This document shows, one piece after another, positions 19,060 to 29,399 of a stretch of DNA of 64,000 nt; position 1 is the first letter of the stretch, and each line of letters begins with the position of its first letter. Under the pieces are notes generated by a model. The model worked only from the letters and a program-made list of their open reading frames with translations. It did no database searches and was not told the origin of the DNA. The stretch comes from Paralithodes platypus (Eukaryota > Arthropoda > Malacostraca > Decapoda > Lithodidae), in the NCBI GenBank assembly GCA_032716605.1, contig CM064569.1, forward strand, positions 7,224,713 through 7,288,712, written 5' to 3'. Made by a program: the position numbers and the translations under genes.

Positions 19060-21760
19060 TGACCGTGTTATGTATACTTTGCCGTGGTATGTATACTTTA
19101 CCGTGTTATTTTTACATTACCTTGGTATGTATACATTACATAGACTCATGATACATTACCGTGTTATGTATACATTACCGTGTTATGTATACTTTACCGT
19201 GTTACATATGCTCTACCATGTTATGTATACTTTACCGTGTTATGCACACTTTACCGTGTTATGTATACTTTACCGTGTTATGTATACTTTACCGTGTTAT
19301 GTATACTTTACCGTGTTATGTACACTTTACCGTGTTATGTATACATTACCGTGTTATGTATACTTTACCGTGTTATGTATGCTCTACCGTGTTATGCATA
19401 CTATACCGCGTTATGTATACTTTACCGTGTTATGTACACTTTACCGTGTTATGTACACTTTACCGTGTTATGTATACTTTACTGTTATGTATACTTTACT
19501 GTGTTATGTATACATTACCGTGTTATGTACACTTTACCGTGTTATGTACACTTTACCGTTATGTATACTTTACCGTGTTATGTATACTTTACCGTGTTAT
19601 GTATACTTTACCGTGTTATGTATACTTTACCGTGTTATGTACACTTTACTGTGTTATGTACACTTTACCGTGTTATGTACACTTTACCGTGTTATGTATG
19701 CTCTACCGTGTTATGTATACTATATCGTGTTATGTATAATTTACCGTATTATGTACACTTTACCGTGTTATGTATACTTTACTGTGTTATGTATACTTTA
19801 CCGTGTTATGTACACTTTACCGTGTTATGTATACTTTACCGTGTTATGTATACTTTACCGTGTTATGTATACTTTACCGTTATGTATACTTTACCGTTAT
19901 GTATACTTTACCGTGTTATGTATACTTTACCATGTTATGTATACTTTACCGTGTTTTGTACACTTTACCGTGTTATGTATACTTTACCGTGTTATGTATA
20001 CTTTACCGTGTTATGTACACTTTACCGTGTTATGTATACTTTACTGTGTTATGTATACTTTACTGTGTAATGTATACTTTACCGTGTTATGTATACTTTA
20101 CTGTGTTATGTATACTTTACCGTGTTATGTATACTTTACCGTGTTATGTATACTTTAGCGTATTATGTATACTTTACCGTGTTATGTATACTTTAGCGTA
20201 TTATGTATACTTTACCGTGTTATGAATACTTTACCGTGTTATGTATACTTTACCGTGTTATGTATACTTTACCGTGTTATGTATACTTTACCGTGTTATG
20301 TATACTTTACCGTGTTATGTACACTTTACCGTGTTATGTACACTTTACCGTGTTATGTACACTTTACCGTGCTATTTATACTTTACCATGTTATGTATAC
20401 TTTACTGTTATGTATACTTTACCGTGTTATGTATACTGTACCATGTTATGTATACTTTACTGTTATGTATACTTTACCTTGTTATGTATACTTTACCATG
20501 TTATGTATACTTTACTGTTATGTATACTTTACCGTGTTATGTATACTTTACCATGTTATGCATACTTTACCGTTATGTATACTTTACTGTGTTATGTATA
20601 CTTTACCATGTTATGTATACTTTACCATGGTATGTATACTTTACTGTTACGTATACTTTACCGTGTTATGTATACTTTACCATGTTATGTATACTTTACC
20701 GTTATGTATACTTTACCGTGTTATGTATACTTTACCATGTTATGTATACTTTACTGTTATGTATACTTTACCGTGGTATGTATACTTTACCATGTTTTGT
20801 ATACTTTACCGTTATGTATACTTTACCGTGTTATGTATACTTTACCGTGTTATGTACACTTTACCGTGTTATGTACACTTTACCGTGTTATGTATACTTT
20901 TCCGTGTTATGTATACTTTACCGTGTTATGTGTACTTTACCGTGTTATGTATACTTTACTGTGTTATGTACACTTTACTGTGTTATGTACACTTTACTGT
21001 GTTATGTATACTTTACTGTGTTGTGTATACATTACCGTGTTATGTACACTTTACCGTGTTATGTATACTATACCGTGTTATGTATACTTTACCATGTTAT
21101 GTATATTTTACCATGTTATGTATACTTTACTGTGTTATGTACACTTTAACGTGTTATGTATACTTTACTGTGTTATGTACAGTTTACCGTGTTATGTACA
21201 GTTTACCGTGTTATGTATACTTTACCGTGTTATGTACACTTTACCGTGTTATGTATACTTTTACGTGTTATGTATACTTTACTGTGTTATGTACAGTTTA
21301 CCGTGTTATGTACAGTTTACTGTGTTATGTACACTTTACTGTGTTATGTACACTTTACTGTGTTATGTATACTTTACCGTGTTATGTACACTTTACCGTG
21401 TTATGTACACTTTACCGTGTTATGTACACTTTACCGTGTTATGTATACTTTACCGTGTTATGTATGCTCTACCGTGTTATGTATGCTCTACCGTGTTATG
21501 TATACTTTACCGTGTTATGTATGCTCTACCGTGTTATGTATACTTTACTGTGTTATGTATGCTCTACCGTGTTATGTATGCTCTACCGTGTTATGTATGC
21601 TCTACCGTGTTATGTATACTTTACCGTGTTATGTATGCTCTACCGTGTTATGTGTACTTTACCGTGTTATGTATACTTTACCGTGTTATGTATTTTCTAC
21701 CGTGTTACGTATACTCTACCGTGTTGCTGTTGTGTATACTTTATCGTGTTCTGTATACTG
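19060..21760 (+). repeat. 19-bp tandem array (satellite), about 140 units
   Basis: Unit TATGTATACTTTACCGTGT with variants (GTACAC, GTATGCTC, ACTGTG, ACCATG, and a 17-bp form lacking GT). The unit contains GTATAC, a 6-bp palindrome. Because 19 is not a multiple of 3 and the unit has no plus-strand stop, long frames up to 577 aa appear in all three plus frames. They are artefacts. Between about 20380 and 20830 the units group into a 55-bp (19+19+17) higher-order repeat. Confidence 0.95.
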
Positions 21761-22084
21761 TACCCCCTGAATTATATCGGCCCGGGATATTTACAGCCAA
21801 TTTATGCACCGAAGCCACTAAGCTCACGCAAAGTTGACCTCAATACAGCGGTCGATCTATTCAGTGCATACCAATTTACATCGCTTGCAAATCTTTGAGT
21901 ATATAATTAGTGTATATTTGATAAGCTTAGCGCATGATGTACAGTCGCTTACAAAAATTCGTGTGCAAAGAATACAGAAAGGGACTGGAGTTCTCGAAAA
22001 GGGGCTCCAGTCCTGCCAATTGTCTTGACGTTTAGTGAGCTGGCTTAATAATACAATAGGGTTGATAGCCGGTGAAGTCCTATT
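21761..22084. other. Short unassigned spacer
   Basis: Follows the 19-bp array. GATAGCCGGTGAAGTCCTAT at about 22064 resembles the left tip of family C. No gene seen. Confidence 0.35.
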
Positions 22085-22454
22085 TTAAGGGGACAGTGGC
22101 TGTTTGTTTGGTCTATTAATTCATTTATTCATTTAATTGTTTAATTTCCTTCCTAGTCCTCCATCAAGATTAGAAAACACCCACTAGACCCCCCTTCAAG
22201 ATAGATTTGTACATTTTTCGGTAGAAAAATGTCGGGGCCAAAGGCCGATTCCTCCTAAAATTACAGGCTCGCTACCGCTCGCCAGGAAAAAATCGACACC
22301 CAAATGGCACGAAGGGTCCTATTATAGACAAAGAAATGGGGTGAAATGCCATAAAATTCCCAAACTAATGGAACCAACGTCTTAAAATCTCAAAACTAGT
22401 GAGGCTAAGCATTAGAGAGAAGGGGGTCCAGAAAAACTGTCTGTCTCCCCTTAA
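22085..22454 (+). mobile_element. Family A TTAA hairpin element, copy A8
   Basis: TTAA at 22085-22088 and 22451-22454. Tips GGGGACAGTGGCTGTTTG and AAACTGTCTGTCTCCCC, with CATTTTTCGGTAGAAAAATG and GGCTCGCTACCGCTCGCC inside. It probably inserted into a family C remnant (22064-22084). Confidence 0.85.
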
Positions 22455-22530
22455 CTAACTAATACAGAATAATAGTATAGAGACAGAATCCTGAATAAAA
22501 ACGAATATGAAGCCAATTCCCAACAAACAC

Positions 22531-22750
22531 TAATTGACCACTTGCGAGTTTCTTTCTATAAGGAAGTTGGTGCCGTAAACATCGGCATTAAACAGAAATA
22601 CAATAATAAAGAAGATGTCTAATGGATAAAACGAATTTGGTTGCATGTATTTATAAATGCACTGCAACCGAATTTTAGCTGGTAATTCTACTAAATATCA
22701 ATGTAAAAACTCCAACTTCCTTATAGCCTGAAACTCGCAAGTGGTCCATT
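22531..22750. repeat. Imperfect hairpin repeat, 40-bp arms
   Basis: GACCACTTGCGAGTTTC then TATAAGGAAGTTGG at left. CCAACTTCCTTATAGCC then GAAACTCGCAAGTGGTCC at right. The loop is about 135 bp, non-coding. No TTAA tips or duplicated flank are evident, so the element type is open. Confidence 0.7.
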
Positions 22751-22786
22751 AACCGTACTAGAATAGGAAGTGCATATATTAAAGGG

Positions 22787-23112
22787 TTATTTTGGGGGTC
22801 TACTTTTTGTATATATCCATTTATTTTTTTGTTTCCTCGCTATACCTTCATCAAGCTTAAAAAACACTCCTTATACCCCCCTTCAAGATAAATTTGTACA
22901 TTTTTCGGTAGAAAAATGTCCCGGATGAAGGCCGGTATTCTCTTCAAATTACAGGCTCGCTATCGCTCGCCAGGACAAAGATCGACACCTAAATGGCACG
23001 AAAGGTCTTGATTTTGATATAGAAAGGGGACGAAAGGTTTTAAAATCGAGAAACTAATGGGGCTAAACACGAGGGAGAAAGGGGTCCAGAAATACCTACC
23101 AACCCCCTTTAA
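22787..23112 (+). mobile_element. Family A TTAA hairpin element, copy A9, in family J
   Basis: The right TTAA is 23109-23112. The left end is diverged (GGGTTATTTTGGGGGTC). The core has CATTTTTCGGTAGAAAAATG, CGGATGAAGGCCGG and GGCTCGCTATCGCTCGCC. It occupies the TTAA that is empty in J1. Confidence 0.75.
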
Positions 23113-23277
23113 CTCCGCTGTCCCGATTACAACCGTTTTTATTTGATCCGCTTAAATTTACAATGGAGTTTTTTGCTGCCCGGGTTTGAGTGTAATGGTT
23201 TGTAAAATAAATCGCGAAATCTCCCCATAAAATCGCTGTTAAATTCCCTGTGCATGTTCGAAGTATAAATGGAGTGC
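23109..23277 (-). repeat. Family J repeat, copy J2
   Basis: Reverse complement of J1: CTCCGCTGTCCCGATTAC, GCCCGGGTTTGAGTGTAATG, CCCTGTGCATGTTCG. It extends to about 23270, where GGAGTGCCACATGTATTTG (family I) begins. Confidence 0.65.
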
Positions 23278-23292
23278 CACATGTATTTGTTG

Positions 23293-23697
23293 TTGTTGTT
23301 GTTCCCCAAGCTGCCTGGCCGAACAGCCCCAAGGCCCCGAGCAAGACCAAGGCCATAACCGAGCGCCCCCACAGAACCCTCCCTGCCGACCACAATAAAG
23401 CCTGGGTGACCGAAGCCACTCCATGGCGGGGAGCTGAGGAGGGTGCGGAAACGCCCGGGAAACCAAAGCCCCACCCAGGGCCCTGTGCCCCTCAGCAATT
23501 ATGAAGAGAAAGCTGAGGGGCAAAGGAAAAAATGTGACGCTTTGGTTTTCAATCTTGGTAGATTGGGAGGTCAATCCACGGAAGAGACGCCGTCACTTGA
23601 GATCTAGAAAATATATAAGTAAAAGGAACAGTCAGAGTAAGCTATGGGTATGGCAGAGATCGCTCAGTTCTCACTCTGATAGACCAGCCCATCACCA
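23293..23697 (-). mobile_element. Family H retroposon, copy H2, 5'-truncated
   Basis: Flanked by CACATGTATTTGTTG at 23278-23292 and 23698-23712. The (AAC)n tail reads GTTGTTGTT on the plus strand at the left. The unoccupied version of the target, CACATGTATTTGATTTCATT, is present at 59543-59562. A duplication plus an empty-site paralogue is strong evidence of retroposition. Confidence 0.9.
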
Positions 23698-23790
23698 CAC
23701 ATGTATTTGTTGATTTCATTAATTGAGTTTAGGAGTAAAGTCGGTTGGTGGAGGCAACATAATAATAATTCACCTATTTGGTTTTTTTTA

Positions 23791-24164
23791 TTAAGGGGAG
23801 TTGGGCGTATTTATTTGCGTATTGTTTTTATATTTGTATTGTTATTGTGTTTTAGTTTCCTCCCTAGACCTCGATCAAGCTGTAAAAAATTCCCCCTAGA
23901 CCCCCCCCCCCCCTCCCTTCAAGATAAATGTGTACATTTTATCAGTATATACATGTACCGGTTACTCTTACAATTACAAGCTCGCTATCGCTCACCAGGA
24001 AAAAATCGACACCTAAATGGCACGAAAGGTCATAATATTGACAATGGAATGGGGTGCAAAGTCTTAAAATCGCCAAACTAATAAGCCGAACGTCTTAAAA
24101 TTAAAAACCAATGGGGCTAAACACGAGGGCGAAGGGGTCCAGAAAAACCAGCCATCCCTCTTAA
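23791..24164 (+). mobile_element. Family A TTAA hairpin element, copy A10
   Basis: TTAA at 23791-23794 and 24161-24164. Tips GGGGAGTTGGGCGTATTT and CCAGCCATCCCTC. The first hairpin is destroyed (ATTTTATCAGTATATACATG) and a C-run interrupts the left part. The right TTAA is shared with C7. Confidence 0.8.
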
Positions 24165-24735
24165 CTCTTCTAATATATTATTTGGTCTAGCATATTTTGG
24201 CTATCATTAGATGGTTGTATTAAGGGGGGATGGTTCACTTTTTGGTCGATTTTGTTCCTGTAGGCTATTCATTATTTTCTAGTCTCCTCCCTAGACCATC
24301 CATCAAACTTGAATAAACATCCATTAGATCCCCCTTGTAGATTAATTTGTACATTTTTCGGTAGAAAAATGTCCCGGCCGAAGGCCGCCGCTTGTTCCAA
24401 AATTACAGGCTCACTATCGTTCGCCAGGAAAAAAATCGACACCTAAATAGCACGACAGGTTTTAATATTAAACAAAAAATGGGGCGAAAGGTCTTAAAAT
24501 CGCCAAACTAATGGGCCGAACGTCTTAAAATCGAAAAACAAATGGGATTAAACACGAGGGAGAAAGGGGTCCAGAAAACCGGCCCATGTCCCCCTAAGTT
24601 TAAAGAAGAACAGGGATAATATTTAACCTCACTAAAAATGGTTCCCTAAACCTTCCCTGTACTCTATTTGATTCCAAGAGATCCCTCCTAATCTGAATAT
24701 AATCGTCTAATGATAACCAAAATAGAAATAAGGCT
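24161..24735. mobile_element. Family C copy C7 split by family A
   Basis: Left part TTAACTCTTC ... GGCTATCATTAGATGGTTGT. Right part CCTCCTAATCTGAATATAATC and GTCTAATGATAACC. The A11 insertion lies between the arms. The right terminus is decayed. Confidence 0.6.
24220..24598 (+). mobile_element. Family A TTAA hairpin element, copy A11, nested in C7
   Basis: Left TTAA at 24220-24223. The right end CATGTCCCCCTAAG has CTAA in place of TTAA. Contains CATTTTTCGGTAGAAAAATG and CCCGGCCGAAGGCCG. Confidence 0.8.
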
Positions 24736-24835
24736 TCATACTACATAACGAATGAAATATACCACATTTCAGACAAATCGGTTACAAATTCAATAACCAT
24801 TTATTATTACTATAGAGGTATTAGATCAAGACAGA

Positions 24836-24998
24836 TGTGTGTGAATTTATTTTGTGTTTATGTGTTCATTGTTTTCTGTTGTGTTGTCCCTATTCTGGCT
24901 CTGTCTTGAGTCGGCAACCCCCCAAAAAAAATAAAAAAAATAAAAAATAAAAATAAAATAAAAATACAAATATAAAAATAATACAAAAAATAAAAGGT
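24836..24998 (+). mobile_element. 3' end fragment of the 29-kb LINE family, with A-rich tail
   Basis: GTGTTCATTGTTTTCTGTTG and TGTTGTCCCTATTCTGGC match the reverse complement of 29135-29200, the 3' end of the minus-strand LINE. An A-rich (A)nT tail from about 24923 to 24998 follows. The rest of the element is absent, as is usual for 5'-truncated LINE copies. Confidence 0.6.
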
Positions 24999-25202
24999 AA
25001 AGTGGAGATTGGGCCTGAGTATATGGAATAGAATAGATTGGTCCTGAGTATATAGAATATAATAGATAGAATATAATAGAATATAAGCATCAATTAATAA
25101 ACGTTCATTCGAAGCGGAACACATAATATAATTGTTGAATAATATGATTTTATATTGTACAATTGAACATGTCACCTTCCAATAATTATTTTAATGTTAT
25201 TA

Positions 25203-25571
25203 TTAAGAGGGGCTGGGCGTATTATTTTTCTAATTTATTTATCTTTTCATTATATGTTTAGTTTCCTCCCTAGACCTCCATCAAGCTTAAAAAAACACCC
25301 CAAGTCCCTCCTTCAAGGTAAATTTGTACATTTTTCGATAGAAAAATGTCCCGGCCTAAGGCCGGTTCCTCTTTAATTACAGTCTTGCTATCGCTCGCCA
25401 GAAAAAAATCGATACCTGAATGTCACGAACATTCTTAATATTTACAAAGAAATGGGGCGAAAGGTCTTACAATCGCAAAACTAATGGGCTGAACGCCTTA
25501 AAGTTTCAACAGTTATGGGGCTAACAACATGAGGGAGAAGGGGAACCAGAAAAACGACCCTTCCCCCCTTC
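25203..25571 (+). mobile_element. Family A TTAA hairpin element, copy A12, inside E2
   Basis: Left TTAA at 25203-25206; the right end CCCTTCCCCCCTTCA has TTCA. Core palindromes CATTTTTCGATAGAAAAATG and CCGGCCTAAGGCCGG are intact. It is the positional counterpart of A4 in E1. Confidence 0.8.
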
Positions 25572-25636
25572 AAACATGTCACCTGCCAACAGAATAGCTC
25601 CGAAAACTCCGCCCGCAGCCAATAACGTAGTGTAGC

Positions 25637-25750
25637 GAAAAAAAAAAAAAAAAAAAAATGGGGATTCGGCCTGAGTAGATAGATAGATAGATAGATAGAT
25701 AAATAGATAGATGGATCGAGAGATAGATAGATAGATAGATGGATAGATAG
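25637..25750. repeat. poly(A) plus (GATA)n microsatellite
   Basis: An A-run of about 22, then GGGGATTCGGCCTGAG and (GATA)n. A related GGGCCTGAGTATATGG follows the A-rich tail at 25014, suggesting a common LINE-type 3' junction. Confidence 0.7.
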
Positions 25751-25891
25751 CGAATACGAAAACGTTGGCATTTGTCAAGCCTAAACTAATATAAACAGTT
25801 AATTTCACACTCACGTAAATAAATACACTGTTAATATCATTGGTGTAATTAAACGTGTAGGACCACCAAATCGTTTATATTTTAGCGTGCA

Positions 25892-26250
25892 TGAAGGGGG
25901 ATATGAGCTTCTTTATTTGCTCATTTAAGTAGCTTTTTATCTTTTTATTAGTTTCTCCCTAGACCTCCATCAAGCTTGAACAACTTCCCCAAGACCCTCC
26001 TTCAAGTTAAATTTGTAAACAAAATTGGTAGAAAAAATTTCCGGCCAATGGCCGGTTCCTCCTAAATTATCGCTCACCAAGAAAAAAATCGACACCTTAG
26101 GGACGCGAAAAGTCTTAATATTGATACAAAATGGGCGAAAGGTCCTAAAATCGCCTAAATAGTGGGTTGAACGTATTGATTCTGAAAACTACAGGGGCTA
26201 AGCATGAGGGAGAAGGGTGTCCAGTAAAAGCGACTATACCTCCCCCTTAA
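25892..26250 (+). mobile_element. Family A TTAA hairpin element, copy A13
   Basis: Left end ATGAAGGGGGATATGAGC (TTAA mutated to TGAA), right TTAA 26247-26250. The first hairpin is lost (AAACAAAATTGGTAG) and the second reads CCGGCCAATGGCCGG, a compensated palindrome. It is among the more diverged copies. Confidence 0.75.
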
Positions 26251-26293
26251 TATTACGTGTACTGGCACCAAATAGTGTTTATGTCAGCGTGTA
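26251..26293. repeat. Family E end fragment
   Basis: GGCACCAAATAGTGTTTATG then TCAGCGTGTATT matches the outer end of E1 (13604-13645) in reverse complement. It is therefore a remnant of a second E copy cut by A13 and B3. Confidence 0.5.
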
Positions 26294-26673
26294 TTAAGGG
26301 GGGTCACCGATTTATTTTTATCTTTCTCTCCTTTTCTCTTTCCCTGGCTTGTATCCATGCGGCCCCATTCAGCCAACTGTTTTAAGAAATTTATCCCCAT
26401 CCAGGTGTCGTTTTTTTCCTGGCGAGCGATAGCGAACCAGCATTGTATGGAGAAATCCGGCTTCACCGGAGACATTTTTCTATCGAAAAATGTAAAAATT
26501 TAACTTACTGTCGAAACAAAAATATATACTTGCTGGCTCGCTACTGCTCGCCAGGAAAATATTGACACCTGGATGGTAAACGTCTTAAAGCAGTAGGCTG
26601 AATGGGGCCGAATGGATACAAGCCAAGGAGAGAGGGAGAGAAAACGAAAACAAAGCGAGGTGGGCTCCCTTAA
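26294..26673 (-). mobile_element. Family B TTAA foldback element, copy B3
   Basis: TTAA at 26294-26297 and 26670-26673. Order as in B1: GGGGGGTCACCG tip, arm, CATTTTTCTATCGAAAAATG, arm, GAGGTGGGCTCCC tip. The central CCGGCTTCACCGGAG is a slightly broken palindrome. Confidence 0.85.
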
Positions 26674-26727
26674 ACGAGGTTATGGAATTAACTTTTCAGC
26701 GGCAGACATATATTGGTGTTCCTTCTG

Positions 26728-26731
26728 CCCC

Positions 26732-26811
<80 letters not shown>
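26728..26811. repeat. C-run and (CA)n microsatellite
   Basis: About 21 C then about 31 CA units. Confidence 0.9.
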
Positions 26812-26816
<5 letters not shown>

Positions 26817-27061
26817 GCCATTTTTATTAACACCGATTCGGGGCAGTTGGTAATTATGAATCGACACACCATATGAGGAGGAGCACTTTATTGACAACGG
26901 TTCGTATATAGGTTCCTCAGGCCTCAAGTTAATGCTCCTTCTCCCATGGTGTTTATAAGTAATTCTGTCAATTTTTCTTTAAATATTTATCTATTTATTT
27001 TATTGTATTATTTGTTTTGGTTCATCACTCGGTTCGTGCAGTTACAGCAGTCCTTGATCAG
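26812..27061. other. No recognisable feature
   Basis: Unique-looking spacer of ordinary composition. Confidence 0.4.
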
Positions 27062-27603
27062 GGTTATAGCCTTTTTAGAGCGAGGGACGTCTTTTATATT
27101 TTGTTTTAGCCATATATAGACGATTTGATGTAACTTACGAAGGACATGTGGTAGTCAAAAAGGTTCATTGTGAGAGTGTGTGGCCTTTTAAGAGGAGGTA
27201 TTTAGTTTGTTCCCTAGACCTCCATCAAGCTTAAAATTACACCCCCTTGAGTCCCATTCCAGATATATTTGTACATTTTTCGGTAGAAAAATGTCCCGGC
27301 CGAAGGCCGGTTCCTCTTAAATTACAGGCTCGCTATCGCTCGCCAGGATAAAATTGACACCTGAATGGCACGAAAGGTCTTAATATGGGGTGAAAGTTCT
27401 TAAAATCGCTAAACTAATGGGGCAAACGTTTTATAATATCAAAAGCAATGGGGCTAAACATGAGGGAGAAAGGGGTCAAGAAAAAAATCCCTCAAGTGGA
27501 GATCTCCCCTTAATTAGCCAGCGGTCCATCCTAAGCTGACTAACATCGTCTAACAGTAGCCATAACCAAATGAAGAGAACATCACCCGTAGTGAAAGGGT
27601 AAT
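27062..27603. mobile_element. Family C copy C8 split by family A
   Basis: GGGTTATAGCCTTTTTAGAG and GGGACGTC at left, arm ATATAGACGATTTGATGTAAC, then A14, then GATCC-like GGTCCATCCTAAGCTGAC, arm CATCGTCTAACAGTAGCC and GTGAAAGGGT at right. The terminal TTAA is lost on both sides. Confidence 0.65.
27188..27513 (+). mobile_element. Family A TTAA hairpin element, copy A14, nested in C8
   Basis: TTAA at 27188-27191 and 27510-27513. Intact CCGGCCGAAGGCCGG and GGCTCGCTATCGCTCGCC. Tips GAGGAGGTATTTAGTTTG and CTCAAGTGGAGATCTCCCC place it with A3 and A7. Confidence 0.9.
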
Positions 27604-27642
27604 AATCTATTACTTGGATGACACATGTTCTTGGTCGAGTTC

Positions 27643-27855
27643 TTAACCCCTTCAGCTCCATGACGTAACTTTTATCTTATATGGGATACCGGCTACCATT
27701 AGGGGATTTTCTTTAACTAATGATCTAGCTCCAGGACTCAAAGCGGTAAATCAATAAACCCTCTGAATAACACAGGTCCTTCTTAAACTGGATAACATCG
27801 TCTAACTTTAGCCAGAATCAAAGGTAAAATGGCGTCATGGTGTTGAAAGGGTTAA
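27643..27855. mobile_element. Family C TTAA MITE, copy C9
   Basis: TTAACCCCTTCAGCTCCATG at left, TGTTGAAAGGGTTAA at right. Arms ACCATTAGGGGATTTTC (decayed) and AACATCGTCTAACTTTAGCC. The right TTAA is shared with the next family A fragment. Confidence 0.75.
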
Positions 27856-27930
27856 GGGGCTTAGTGCTTGTTTCTTGGTCTATGTATTTACTTATTTATA
27901 TATTTTTGAATTTACTCGCTAATTTATTCT
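27852..27930 (+). mobile_element. Family A left-end fragment
   Basis: TTAAGGGGCTTAGTGCTTGT and TTTACTCGCTA, then the sequence departs (ATTTATTCTAGTGC). The core is absent. Confidence 0.55.
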
Positions 27931-27980
27931 AGTGCATCGGGGTTTGTAGTGGAGGATTAATGTTAAGAATGGGGTGTTCC

Positions 27981-28315
27981 TTAAGGGGAGGTTTTTAGTG
28001 TGCTTCCTAGACTTCCATCAAGCTTGAAATTACACCCCCTTGACCACCTTTCAAGATAAATGTGTACATTTTTCGGTAGAAAAATGTCCCGGCCGAAGGC
28101 CGGTTACTCTTAAATTACAGGCTCGCTACCGCTCGCCAGAATAAAATCGACACCTAAATGGCACAAAAGATCTTAAAATTGACAGAATGGGGCGGATATT
28201 CTTAAAATCACCAAACTAATGGGGCAAACGTCTTAAAATCTCAAAAGCAATAGGGCTAGACATGAAAGAGAATGGGGTCCAGAAAAAAATCCCTCAAGTC
28301 GATATCTCCCCTTAA
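27981..28315 (+). mobile_element. Family A TTAA hairpin element, copy A15
   Basis: TTAA at 27981-27984 and 28312-28315. Full core with CATTTTTCGGTAGAAAAATG and GGCTCGCTACCGCTCGCC. Same subfamily as A14. Confidence 0.9.
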
Positions 28316-28326
28316 TATAGTAGTAA

Positions 28327-28496
28327 CCGGGACATTATTCTGTCGGAAATGTACACATTCATCTTGAAGAGGGGTCAAGGGGTGTGTGTTTTTGTAAGCT
28401 TGATGGAAGTTTAGGAAGGGATCAACAAATACTAATAAATAAAGATATTTAAATTCGCAAAGACATAGGCCCATCAACCCCCCCCCCCCCACTTAA
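28327..28496 (-). mobile_element. Family A fragment
   Basis: CCGGGACATTATTCTGTCGG, ATCTTGAAGAGGGGTCAAGG, AAGCTTGATGGAAG and a C-run before CTTAA at 28492-28496. It lacks the half with the GCTCGC palindrome. Confidence 0.65.
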
Positions 28497-29074
28497 AGGT
28501 GAACTACAGGAATGAACGAAAAAACGAAGATTAATGCAGGGTCATAACTTGGCATGAATATACTGTTATATGTATATTGGCAATATCGATATAATTCCAT
28601 TAAACTCCAGACAAAAATACCAATATAATTATAGGCATTCTCGGCGATCAGCTGGACTAGTTCAACTGATCGGGAGTGACGCCATTGTATGGAGTGGCAG
28701 TTTGTAAACAACATATGCAGTCCTGGACTGTCAGGTCTGTTTTTCGTAATTAATACCTTTCAATTCAATACTCAAGCTCTGCAAAAGATCGAACAACGTC
28801 CTGAAGATGTGGTGCACATCAAGAAATAATCCCATGTCGCCAACAATAAACATACAGGCAGTGTTTTTTAATGTTTAGCCTGGTCCAGAGTCGAGGGAGG
28901 TCGCTTCTAAGGCCTATTTATTAATGATAATATCGTTTTCTGTTCAATTTATATATCGCGGTCCCTTGACCAGACAGTGGTGAAGCCAAATGTTGAGCTG
29001 TAAACATGCATACAAATTATAAATGTTTCTCACATAAAATTAAACACAGATTCACCCATTTCCCATGTCGAGAA
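28497..29074. other. No recognisable gene
   Basis: Unique-looking sequence between a family A fragment and the 3' end of the LINE. GGCGATCAGCTGGACTAG and AACTGATCGG form a loose local inverted repeat near 28645. Nothing else stands out. Confidence 0.4.
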
Positions 29075-29399
29075 TTCCCGCCATTGGCTATAGTGACGTA
29101 GTAGTAAACACGCCAGTTCGTCAGTTGGGGGGGGGAGGGAGAATAGGGACAACACAACAGAAAGCAATGAACACACAAAACAAAATACAAATTCACACAC
29201 ATCTAGGTCATCCAGGAGAAGACCCAGAGACCAGGGTCGCCAAGGTCCTTCCAGCCCCGACCACCCGGAGAGGTTCCGATCTCGGCAGGCAGACATGCAG
29301 CAGAGCGAAATCACAAGCCCGCCCACCACACTTCCAGGCGCACCCTTCATATAAACCGTCTCCCCGGGCCAGGCGCCTGATGGACCATTATCTAATCCA

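Larger units (their letters stand above)
25088..25891. repeat. Family E repeat, copy E2 (inverted relative to E1)
   Basis: Reverse complement of 13604-14290, including AATCATATTATTCAAC-type and TTTGGTGGTCC-type segments. Here it carries A12 plus an A-run and a GATA microsatellite not present in E1. GAACATGTCACCTTCC and AACATGTCACCTGCC flank A12 on either side, a direct repeat also present around A4. Confidence 0.7.

Noticed and set aside
19070..21898. Very long plus-strand ORFs (up to 577 aa) of MYTLPCYVYFTVLC-type repeats
   Set aside because: The 19-bp satellite unit lacks plus-strand stops, so all three frames stay open. No start context, domain or non-repeat portion supports a protein.
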